Below, one piece after another: positions 1 to 4,813 of a stretch of DNA of 6,121 nucleotides. The DNA comes from Parcubacteria group bacterium (GTDB taxonomy: Bacteria > Patescibacteriota > Minisyncoccia > Phycocordibacterales > UBA12088): assembly GCA_021731325.1 (NCBI GenBank), contig JAKFXP010000004.1, positions 1 through 6,121 of the forward strand, in the 5' to 3' direction. Position numbers and translations under genes: made by a program. The notes under the pieces are model-generated. The model was not told where the DNA came from and did not search any database. It worked only from the letters and a program-made list of their open reading frames with translations. The first letter of the stretch is position 1. Each line of letters begins with the position of its first letter.

Positions 1-14
1 ATCTGCCTGAAAAG

Positions 15-44
15 TTGGCAAAAAAGAAATACTTAGAGTAATCT
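15..44 (+). promoter_or_regulatory. Candidate promoter of the tRNA-Arg gene
   Basis: A -35-like TTGGCA (15-20) and a -10-like TAATCT (39-44) are separated by 18 bp. The -10 ends 9 bp before the first base of the tRNA, so transcription would start about three bases upstream of the mature 5' end. The spacing and position suit a stable-RNA promoter, but both boxes depart from consensus, so this is a prediction from pattern only. Confidence 0.45.
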
Positions 45-53
45 AAAGCGATT

Positions 54-125
54 GCCCCCATAGTTTAATGGATAGAATGCGGCCCTCCGAAGGCTGCGAT
101 CCAGGTTCGATTCCTGGTGGAGGCA
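54..125 (+). tRNA. tRNA-Arg (anticodon CCG)
   Basis: A complete 72-nt cloverleaf can be folded by eye. The acceptor arm is 54-60 with 118-124, followed by discriminator A125. The D arm contains the GG pair. The anticodon stem is CGGCC/GGCTG, closing a loop CT-CCG-AA with the anticodon at 87-89. The T arm is CCAGG, loop TTCGATT, CCTGG. Anticodon CCG reads the arginine codon CGG. The 3' CCA is not encoded (the sequence continues CAAAA), so CCA-adding enzyme would have to supply it. One oddity is that acceptor pair 4:69 is C57 against A121, a mismatch in an otherwise perfect stem. The last 18 nt of the gene belong to a 34-bp sequence repeated downstream, so the 3' end may have been replaced or duplicated by recombination. 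Identification as tRNA-Arg is firm; whether the gene is fully functional with the mismatch is not certain. Confidence 0.93.
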
Positions 126-141
126 CAAAACGAACAAAGTG
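108..141 (+). repeat. 34-bp direct repeat, copy 1 (tRNA 3' end plus trailer)
   Basis: This copy starts in the T-loop of the tRNA-Arg gene, runs through its 3' end at 125 and covers 16 nt of trailer. It is identical over 34 bp to 290-323. A repeat that restores a tRNA 3' end is the usual form of an integration (att) site for tRNA-targeting elements. No integrase lies in the 148 bp between the copies, so a collapsed element or a local duplication is equally possible. Confidence 0.9.
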
Positions 142-147
142 AGGACT

Positions 148-191
148 GTGCCTCCACAGCGGGCAAACTGCTTTGCCCGCGTCAGGAATCG
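148..191 (+). repeat. Split inverted copy of the tRNA 3' end enclosing a hairpin
   Basis: Bases 148-157 are the exact reverse complement of 117-126, and bases 183-191 are the exact reverse complement of 108-116. Together they form a 19-bp inverted copy of the tRNA 3' end, interrupted by 25 bp. The interruption carries a perfect 9-bp hairpin: GCGGGCAAA (159-167), loop CTGC, TTTGCCCGC (172-180). A transcript reading past the tRNA could pair its 3' half with this copy and form a branched structure instead of the tRNA acceptor and T arms. No U-tract follows the hairpin, so it is not a standard terminator. Confidence 0.85.
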
Positions 192-205
192 AAACGCACA
201 AGGCA

Positions 206-220
206 TGTGCCATAGGCACA
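206..220 (+). other. Small hairpin between the repeat copies
   Basis: TGTGCC (206-211) and GGCACA (215-220) form a 6-bp stem with a 3-nt ATA loop. It is the second of three hairpins packed into the 148 bp between the two direct repeats. On its own it could be chance; its place in a series of hairpins makes it worth recording. Confidence 0.5.
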
Positions 221-235
221 GCCGAGCGGGGGTAG

Positions 236-285
236 CAACCACTTAGCATTTTGCGAATACTTGGAGCAAAATGGTTAGTGAGTTG
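236..285 (+). other. Long imperfect stem-loop between the repeat copies
   Basis: Bases 240-254 pair with 266-280 at 13 of 15 positions around an 11-nt loop. Beyond a bulged A281, the stem extends by CAAC (236-239) with GTTG (282-285). The hairpin ends four bases before the second direct repeat begins at 290. It has no adjacent T-run on either strand, which argues against a simple terminator and leaves a structured RNA or DNA recombination signal possible. Confidence 0.65.
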
Positions 286-289
286 TGAC

Positions 290-323
290 CGATTCCTGGT
301 GGAGGCACAAAACGAACAAAGTG
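290..323 (+). repeat. 34-bp direct repeat, copy 2
   Basis: This is a perfect second copy of 108-141. It has no tRNA 5' half in front, so it cannot be a tRNA gene. The copy is again followed by a partial inverted arm: GTGCCT at 337-342 is complementary to AGGCAC at 303-308. The layout of repeat then complementary arm is therefore echoed at both copies. Confidence 0.9.
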
Positions 324-372
324 GATATGAAAAAACGTGCCTATTTGCTACATCAAACCATGTCGCGCGTAA

Positions 373-1689
373 CTATGTAGGTGTGGTCTTGAGATAATCA
401 GCTTGTTGAAGCTGGTGAAATTGCTTGTACTTTTCCCCAATAGCAGAGGCGATGTGTTGAGAAAGGATCTGACTATAGCTATACTCTTTCCCATCCTCAC
501 TCACTGCATCGCGGCCAGAACTCACCTCTGCAAGGTCATTTCCAAAATACTGCTCGGCAACTTGTGTCGCGAGTGCCGCATCCTCTGCAGAGGCGCCGTG
601 CATCACTACCTGATCATGCAAAGCTAACCCTTGCTGTTCAAGCTCTTGAAAGGTCTTTACGTCGCCATCATAGCCAGCATCTTGAAGCGCCTCCAAGTAT
701 TCGATAAAACGTACGGGTGTAAATGTAGAGAGGTCTTTAAACGTAAGGTATGATTTATATGTCTCTTCACCTCGCTCACCAGTACCATTGTTTATACCGA
801 AAAATAACCATGAGTTACTGTCTTTAGTACCTTGACGCACACGTACACCATGCGCAATTTCACGATTTTCTTGGCCAGCGCGCGCAAGTGTTTTTCGACT
901 AAACTCATCGAATGCATTACGGATTTCTTCCGGCAACCAGCGTTCTAACTCTTGTCGCTTCTTAATAATATTCTCTGGTGAGGTTTCCATGCGCTGCCAG
1001 TTTGCTGCGCGCAATTGTGAGTCATCTATAGACAGTCCGTGGTCGATGGCGTAGGCCGCATAGTCCTCCCGCGTAAGCACTGTGAGATCTACGCCTTCAT
1101 TCTGCGCTACGCGAGCCAATTCATAGCTTGCTGGCCACCCTTTGAGCTTTTCAAAGCTTGGGTCGATGATGAGACCCGGTGATTCCTGACCACCTTCTCC
1201 AAGAGTGTCTTCAACTTCCGGAGCAAGTGCTCCCTCAGACACAATAGCTGTAGCACTTTCATCAACCAAGGTCGGTGCAAGTATCTCAATTGCCAATCTC
1301 TTCTCCTCTATATCTTTTTGACCTTGGAGCAATAAATCAATAGATTCTCCCGCTTTATAACGTCTAGCGTACTCCTCAATCTTGGGATGACTCAACCAAC
1401 GTGCCACACTTGGTTCAACTTCAGACACAGTCGACGTATTATCTGGAGTGCGTTCCGCTAGCAGTTGTGCTCGTCGGTTATCCCACATACCCTGAATGCG
1501 CTCATCGTACTCTTCTTTTGTTTCGTCAATACGTATTGCTTGCCCACTCTTGAATACATCTTCATGTGCCGCAAGAAACTCATCTTGATGTATTGAACCC
1601 TCAACGTGAGTAGTGTCGACAATATCTTTATTGGTCTCATTATGCGGAGTCTCTATCATCAATTTCTGCGTATTATTCTCTGGGCTCAT
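373..1689 (-). CDS. Uncharacterised 438-aa acidic protein with possible HopA1/phosphothreonine-lyase-like C-terminal domain
   Basis: The protein has no signal peptide or membrane segment and is likely cytoplasmic. Residues 1-90 are polar, rich in E, D, N and T, and probably disordered. Residues 92-135 and 180-275 are probably helical, the second part including the tryptophans at 185, 231 and 251. Residues about 280-415 look like a compact alpha/beta domain. Within it are a strand SWLFFGI (293-299), KSYLTFKDL (312-320), a helix (325-338), a strand around DGDVKTF (341-347) and LHDQVVMHG (357-365). The order of these elements recalls the HopA1 effector and LanKC lyase-like fold, where a K-x-Y-L strand and a later D-x-x-V strand occur; this is remembered pattern similarity, not a search result. 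Start ATG 1689 is chosen because a promoter lies just upstream and no Shine-Dalgarno sequence is visible, which suggests a leaderless mRNA. The reading frame is intact and ends in TAG. The function is unknown. Confidence 0.85.
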   Translation of the reverse strand: MSPENNTQKLMIETPHNETNKDIVDTTHVEGSIHQDEFLAAHEDVFKSGQAIRIDETKEEYDERIQGMWDNRRAQLLAERTPDNTSTVSEVEPSVARWLSHPKIEEYARRYKAGESIDLLLQGQKDIEEKRLAIEILAPTLVDESATAIVSEGALAPEVEDTLGEGGQESPGLIIDPSFEKLKGWPASYELARVAQNEGVDLTVLTREDYAAYAIDHGLSIDDSQLRAANWQRMETSPENIIKKRQELERWLPEEIRNAFDEFSRKTLARAGQENREIAHGVRVRQGTKDSNSWLFFGINNGTGERGEETYKSYLTFKDLSTFTPVRFIEYLEALQDAGYDGDVKTFQELEQQGLALHDQVVMHGASAEDAALATQVAEQYFGNDLAEVSSGRDAVSEDGKEYSYSQILSQHIASAIGEKYKQFHQLQQADYLKTTPT

Positions 1690-1695
1690 GTATAC

Positions 1696-1722
1696 ACTAT
1701 AACACTCATTAATTTGTCACAA
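1696..1722 (-). promoter_or_regulatory. Candidate promoter of the 438-aa protein gene, implying a leaderless mRNA
   Basis: On the minus strand a -10-like TATAGT (1701 to 1696) is preceded by a -35-like TTGTGA (1722 to 1717), with a short 15-bp spacer. Only 6 bp separate the -10 from the ATG at 1689, so transcription would begin at or next to the start codon. This fits the absence of a ribosome binding site. The -35 partly overlaps a small inverted repeat (TTTGT G ACAAA). The whole promoter lies in the 47-bp gap after the membrane-protein gene. Confidence 0.45.
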
Positions 1723-1736
1723 AGCGTCGCAACTCT

Positions 1737-2276
1737 CTACACAACCAACTTTTGCAACACCCTCTTACGCTCTAGTTGAGGATTAGAAACAATATACCGA
1801 TACACCAACGGACTGAGGAGTGCTGCAAAGGTTATATTTCCTGCGAGATGTAAGAGTGTGAAAGGTATTTGACCAACCAATGCCATCATAAAGGGTTGAT
1901 TCCACACAAGGGGGCCGATGGTGAGGCCGGTCACTGCATCATAAAAAAGCGTACCCCATACCGCAAATACCATATAGTTCCTTGGGGTACTCTCTCTCTT
2001 CTTAAAGAAGAGATGTGCCCCCACACCGAGCACACCGTACGCAAGGGAGGTTACGAGCGTCCAGATACCCCACCCGCTCGTAACTGAGTCGTAGAGTACA
2101 ATAGAGAAGAATGAGAAGAGGAACCCACCCCACGCGCCTATGTGCTTTGCAAAGGGCATCATGGTAGCCATAACGGGCTCTATGTTGGGCACCCGGAACG
2201 GTATGAGACGAAATGCAAAGACCAGTACAAACCCGAGGATATATTTCAAAGCATGGTTGTCAAAGGCTCGTTTCAT
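1737..2276 (-). CDS. Six-helix membrane protein resembling an ECF transporter S component
   Basis: This 179-aa protein is predicted to sit in the cytoplasmic membrane with about six hydrophobic segments. They lie near residues 11-28, 46-63, 69-90, 101-121, 127-145 and 146-165, and basic ends (MKR at the N-terminus, ERKR near the C-terminus) suggest both ends face the cytoplasm. Size, helix number, the small residues in helices 2 to 4 and the early segment IPFRVPNIEPVMA (25-37) resemble energy-coupling-factor S components and DUF6580-like proteins, which bind vitamins or metals for uptake. No EcfA or EcfT gene is present here, so any energising module would be encoded elsewhere, as in group II ECF systems. 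The substrate cannot be read from the sequence. The start at 2276 is supported by a well-spaced promoter ending 8 bp upstream. The family assignment is tentative; the membrane topology is more secure. Confidence 0.85.
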   Translation of the reverse strand: MKRAFDNHALKYILGFVLVFAFRLIPFRVPNIEPVMATMMPFAKHIGAWGGFLFSFFSIVLYDSVTSGWGIWTLVTSLAYGVLGVGAHLFFKKRESTPRNYMVFAVWGTLFYDAVTGLTIGPLVWNQPFMMALVGQIPFTLLHLAGNITFAALLSPLVYRYIVSNPQLERKRVLQKLVV

Positions 2277-2284
2277 GGACTCTA

Positions 2285-2313
2285 AGCATACGCGAGCACA
2301 GCCTCGAGGTCAA
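2285..2313 (-). promoter_or_regulatory. Strong candidate promoter of the membrane-protein gene, leaderless or nearly so
   Basis: On the minus strand TTGACC (2313 to 2308) and TATGCT (2290 to 2285) are separated by exactly 17 bp, close to the sigma-70-type consensus. Eight bases (TAGAGTCC) lie between the -10 and the ATG at 2276, so the mRNA would start within about two bases of the start codon. The -35 begins two bases after the stem of the HU terminator, so this gene is insulated from HU transcription. Confidence 0.7.
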
Positions 2314-2315
2314 AA

Positions 2316-2350
2316 TACAAAAAACCCACCGAGATGGTGGGTTTTTTGTA
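2316..2350 (-). terminator. Intrinsic terminator of the HU gene, bidirectional in form
   Basis: CCCACC (2325-2330) and GGTGGG (2336-2341) flank a 5-nt loop. Complementary A6 and T6 tracts plus three further pairs extend this to a perfect 15-bp stem (2316-2330 with 2336-2350). On the minus strand the GC core is followed by TTTTTT, 14 bp after the HU stop codon. On the plus strand the core is also followed by TTTTTT, so the structure could stop transcription in both directions. Confidence 0.92.
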
Positions 2351-2364
2351 AAAACCAATGTGGC

Positions 2365-2637
2365 TTATTTTACTGCGTCCTTGAGTCCTTTTGCTGCGCG
2401 GAATTTTGGTACGCGCATTGCTGCAATACTAATTGTCTCTCCGGTACGAGGATTGCGACCGGTGCGAGCAGGTCGCACCTTGGTAGAAAAGATACCAAGA
2501 CCTGCTATAGAAACCTCATCCCCTTTTTTAAGACCTCCCGTAATCGAATCGATCATGGTTTCAACTGCGCGCTCCGCATCCGCTTTTGTGCCGCCGAGCA
2601 CATCGTGCACTTTGGCAATGATATCTGCTTTATTCAT
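2365..2637 (-). CDS. hup: DNA-binding protein HU
   Basis: This is a 90-aa member of the HU/IHF family and has the full usual length. These dimeric proteins bend and compact DNA in the nucleoid. The N-terminal helical part (residues 1-45) begins MNKADIIAKV. The glycine turn GLGIF is at 46-50. The DNA-embracing beta arm spans about 52-75, with RPARTGRNPRTGETI at 55-69, including the conserved intercalating proline at 63. The C-terminal helix ends FRAAKGLKDAVK. HU cannot be separated cleanly from IHF subunits by eye, but the single 90-aa form with this arm is typical of HU. The gene has its own promoter (2701-2728) and terminator (2316-2350), so it is monocistronic. The ATG at 2637 matches the family's N-terminus exactly, yet the only purine-rich ribosome-binding-like sequence lies 21 bp upstream, which is unusually far. 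Confidence 0.97.
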   Translation of the reverse strand: MNKADIIAKVHDVLGGTKADAERAVETMIDSITGGLKKGDEVSIAGLGIFSTKVRPARTGRNPRTGETISIAAMRVPKFRAAKGLKDAVK

Positions 2638-2658
2638 GGAGATACTATTAGCTAACTA

Positions 2659-2665
2659 CTCCTCT
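2659..2665 (-). promoter_or_regulatory. Distant Shine-Dalgarno-like AGAGGAG upstream of HU
   Basis: The minus strand reads AGAGGAG here, complementary to the 16S rRNA 3' end, but it ends 21 bp before the HU ATG rather than the usual 5-10. ATTAG and CTAAT flank the site on the mRNA and could form a 5-bp stem with AGAGGAG in the loop, which would shorten the effective distance. Whether it is used is unknown. Confidence 0.3.
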
Positions 2666-2700
2666 AATGGCGGACCACGTGATGTGTGATTCCTAAAAAA

Positions 2701-2728
2701 AGTATACCGTACGCGGTTTTGACTGCAA
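2701..2728 (-). promoter_or_regulatory. Candidate promoter of the HU gene
   Basis: On the minus strand TTGCAG (2728 to 2723) and TATACT (2706 to 2701) are separated by 16 bp, and a T-run follows the -10. The start would fall near 2694, giving a leader of about 55 nt. The -10 differs from consensus at a single position. Confidence 0.6.
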
Positions 2729-2823
2729 TAGCCCTGTGTTTCACTTATATATTTATGCAACTATACAAAATGTGCAGGATATTTTATATGCACCATCACT
2801 CAACAATTATATTCTGCTATCAT

Positions 2824-2835
2824 ATACGGCCGTAT
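2824..2835. repeat. Perfect 12-bp palindrome ATACGGCCGTAT
   Basis: The sequence equals its own reverse complement over 12 bp and lies about 95 bp upstream of the HU -35. Length and symmetry suit a dimeric regulator's operator, but its distance from the promoter and the lack of a second copy leave its role open. Confidence 0.6.
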
Positions 2836-3041
2836 GCACACCGCTAGAGCAGCATATTCGTGGCACCTGTTCAACGCAGTATCTCCTACCGCACACACCA
2901 ACCGCCTCAAAATTGCTAATATACGGCTTTATATATGATTTATTTCTACCATACCGAGAGATGTGTGCTTGGTAAAGCGTATGGCCTACACAGAGACCGG
3001 GTTGTGCATATACCTATAGATTGTCACCTACATACCACACC

Positions 3042-3059
3042 CACTTAATACGTTAAGTG
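3042..3059. repeat. Inverted repeat CACTTAA / TTAAGTG
   Basis: Two 7-bp arms (3042-3048 and 3053-3059) flank a TACG spacer. As DNA it looks like an operator for a dimeric repressor; as RNA it would be a small 4-nt-loop hairpin. No promoter is recognisable beside it. Confidence 0.5.
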
Positions 3060-3082
3060 AATATATCTATGCATGGAGCAGT

Positions 3083-3106
3083 AAAAAACAGTCACCACGG
3101 TCGCTG
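3083..3106 (-). terminator. Weak candidate terminator downstream of rny
   Basis: On the minus strand CAGCGACC and GGTGACTG could pair at six of eight positions, followed directly by TTTTTT (3088 to 3083). The two internal mismatches and very short loop make the stem weak. A second possible hairpin, GCTGT (3103-3107) with ACAGC (3115-3119), overlaps and competes with it. It lies about 75 bp past the rny stop. Confidence 0.3.
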
Positions 3107-3160
3107 TGCACAAAACAGCTAGTATTTCTGTTATGACACATTAGTTGATAACTTGCAATG

Positions 3161-3195
3161 GTTTTTGCACTTACTCGATACTACCGTGCAAAAAC
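3161..3195. repeat. Perfect 10-bp inverted repeat spanning the rny stop codon
   Basis: GTTTTTGCAC (3161-3170) and GTGCAAAAAC (3186-3195) are perfect complements around a 15-bp loop that contains the TAG stop of rny at 3181-3183. One arm encodes the last residues of the protein. As an mRNA 3' hairpin it could protect against 3' exonucleases or slow the ribosome; no U-tract follows on the minus strand. Confidence 0.7.
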
Positions 3196-4710
3196 AACTG
3201 CACGACTTTCGCGCAACACAGCGATTTTTATCTCACCTGGGTATTTGAGCTCTTGTTCGACACGGAGCGCCACATTACGAGCCAACTCAAGTGCCTCAAG
3301 ATCACTTACTTCGCCTGGTCGTACAAATATGCGCACCTCTCGTCCTGCACTAATGGCGTAGGTCTTCTCAATACCAGGGAAACTATTTGCGATATCTTCG
3401 AGATCTTGAAGTCGCTTAAGGTAATTCTCAACAGAATCACGACGCGCACCTGGACGACCGCCAGAAATAGCGTCCGCAACCTGCACAATGATTGATTCGG
3501 GTGTTTCGTACGGATACTCCTCATGATGTGACTGCATCGCTTTAATAATGCGCTCATCCACCCCAAATTTCTGCAAGATACGGCGGCCAATTTCAACATG
3601 GGTACCCTGCACCTCATGATCAAGCGCTTTCCCAATATCGTGCACCAATGCACCCGCGCGAGCAATTTGTACATCAGCTCCTAATTCTTCCGCCAAGAGA
3701 CCCGCAATATGTGCCATTTCAATTGAGTGTTGAAGGACGTTTTGTCCATACGACGTTCGGAAGTGGAGACGCCCTACAATCATAAGCGCACGTGGATCAA
3801 GCGAAATAACTCCCGCCTCGTACGCAGCCTGTTCCCCTTTTTCTTTGATGATACGATTTATTTCGTCAGTAGCCTTGAGCACTGATTCCTCAATCTTTGC
3901 GGGCTGAATACGCCCATCTGCAATGAGATTTTCGAGAGCGACCCGTGCAACTTGACGACGTATTGGGTCAAAACAAGACAAAGTGATTAAGCCTGGTGTG
4001 TCGTCAATTAGTACATCAACGCCTGTGGCACGTTCAAATGCGCGGATATTTCTTCCTTCTTTACCGATAATTTTACCTTTAATCTCTTCGTTGGGGAGCG
4101 CGATGGAGGTAGTCACCACATCAGTGGTTACTGCGTTTCCTAGACGATGAATAGCAGTGGTGAGAATATCTTGTGCCTTTCGCTCTAGTTTTTCGCGCCC
4201 ATATATTTCAAGCTTCTGAAGACGAACCATCATATCTTCTTGACTCTGCTTCTCCAAAACAGCCATGAGCTCTTGTTTTGCTTCCTCTTTGGAGAGTCCT
4301 GCCACCCGCTCAAGCTCTTTTTCTTGTGTCGTTTTAAGCTCTTCAACGCGACCTTTCACCACATGCACCTCTTCTATCTTCTTTTTAACGTGTTCAATCT
4401 CCTTGTCGAGATCTTGTTGTCGTTTATCCAAAAACGCCTCACGATCGAGGATGCGCAGTTCTGCTTTTTTTAGAAAATCCTCCTTTTCTTTTATGTCTTT
4501 TTCGGACTCTTTTTTTCGGATTTCAATCTTTTCTTCCCCTTCCCCTTCAATTTTTTTTGCTTGCTCCTTTGCTTCAAGCATCATTTGCTTAATCTCTAGT
4601 TCCATCGAACCTTTTTTTCCCGCGGATACAATGTATCGTAAGTAGTAGCCTCCGGCTACACCCGCAGCACCGAGTCCGAGTGCAAGTAATATAGTTAATA
4701 TAGGCGACAT
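3181..4710 (-). CDS. rny: Ribonuclease Y, membrane-anchored endoribonuclease
   Basis: RNase Y starts mRNA decay by internal cleavage and acts at the cytoplasmic membrane, functionally replacing RNase E in many bacteria. This copy has 509 residues, close to the usual 510-520, and all domains in order. A single N-terminal membrane segment lies at about 3-25, followed by a Lys/Glu-rich coiled coil at about 35-180. A KH RNA-binding domain carries GKIIGKEGRN (212-221). An HD metal-dependent phosphodiesterase domain has H328, the H357-D358 pair in VHDIGKA, H371, H395-H396 and D413 as likely metal ligands. The family signature GRPGARRDSVENYLKRL follows at about 418-434. I place the start at ATG 4710. 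The frame stays open to a GTG at 4794, but the extra 28 residues are not hydrophobic and the membrane anchor begins directly after Met 4710. No Shine-Dalgarno sequence is visible. The gene appears to stand alone, with a possible promoter about 105 bp upstream. Confidence 0.97.
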   Translation of the reverse strand: MSPILTILLALGLGAAGVAGGYYLRYIVSAGKKGSMELEIKQMMLEAKEQAKKIEGEGEEKIEIRKKESEKDIKEKEDFLKKAELRILDREAFLDKRQQDLDKEIEHVKKKIEEVHVVKGRVEELKTTQEKELERVAGLSKEEAKQELMAVLEKQSQEDMMVRLQKLEIYGREKLERKAQDILTTAIHRLGNAVTTDVVTTSIALPNEEIKGKIIGKEGRNIRAFERATGVDVLIDDTPGLITLSCFDPIRRQVARVALENLIADGRIQPAKIEESVLKATDEINRIIKEKGEQAAYEAGVISLDPRALMIVGRLHFRTSYGQNVLQHSIEMAHIAGLLAEELGADVQIARAGALVHDIGKALDHEVQGTHVEIGRRILQKFGVDERIIKAMQSHHEEYPYETPESIIVQVADAISGGRPGARRDSVENYLKRLQDLEDIANSFPGIEKTYAISAGREVRIFVRPGEVSDLEALELARNVALRVEQELKYPGEIKIAVLRESRAVVFAR

Positions 4711-4813
4711 AGCGTACAGGTGAATCACCGCACGGCCGCAGGGGCTTTTTTGAATTACAATTTCCGAGAAGCGTCGTCCATCCGTACAGCACACCTGCTG
4801 TCAGAGCTGCGGT

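Larger units (their letters stand above)
2729..3180. other. AT-rich intergenic stretch without a convincing gene
   Basis: About 450 bp separate the end of rny from the HU promoter. The DNA is AT-rich with several TATATA-like runs and contains two palindromes (2824-2835 and 3042-3059), a possible rny terminator (3083-3106) and an inverted repeat reaching into rny. A plus-strand open frame of 79 codons (2736-2975) has no ribosome binding site, an odd composition rich in Y, C, H and T, and no family resemblance, so I do not call it. I see no tRNA-like fold. A small RNA or a long regulatory leader remains possible. Confidence 0.6.

Noticed and set aside
33..249. Two overlapping minus-strand open frames across the tRNA-Arg gene, one containing the peptide PPPGIEPGS
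   Set aside because: This is the well-known false protein produced by translating the antisense strand of a tRNA gene. The frames cover the tRNA and the repeat array, and nothing supports translation.
290..323. Second tRNA gene at the repeat copy
   Set aside because: Only the T-loop, the 3' T-stem strand and the acceptor 3' strand are present, with no D arm, anticodon arm or 5' acceptor strand.
108..323. CRISPR array
   Set aside because: There are only two repeat copies, the spacing is 148 bp, and one repeat is part of a tRNA gene.
330..380. Terminator for the 438-aa protein gene
   Set aside because: A 6-bp outer stem (348-353 with 375-380) exists, but its loop is 21 nt and the T6 run on the minus strand (335 to 330) begins 12 bases later, so it does not have terminator geometry.
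2140..2689. Plus-strand open frames of 158-171 codons opposite HU
   Set aside because: They run antisense through the HU gene and its terminator, where the minus-strand protein is unmistakable.
2736..2975. 79-codon plus-strand open frame in the rny-HU gap
   Set aside because: It has no ribosome binding site, promoter or family resemblance, and its composition fits AT-rich non-coding DNA.
4711..4794. Longer RNase Y with 28 additional N-terminal residues from a GTG at 4794
   Set aside because: The extension is polar and Cys/Arg-containing, unlike the family, and the expected membrane anchor begins right after the ATG at 4710.
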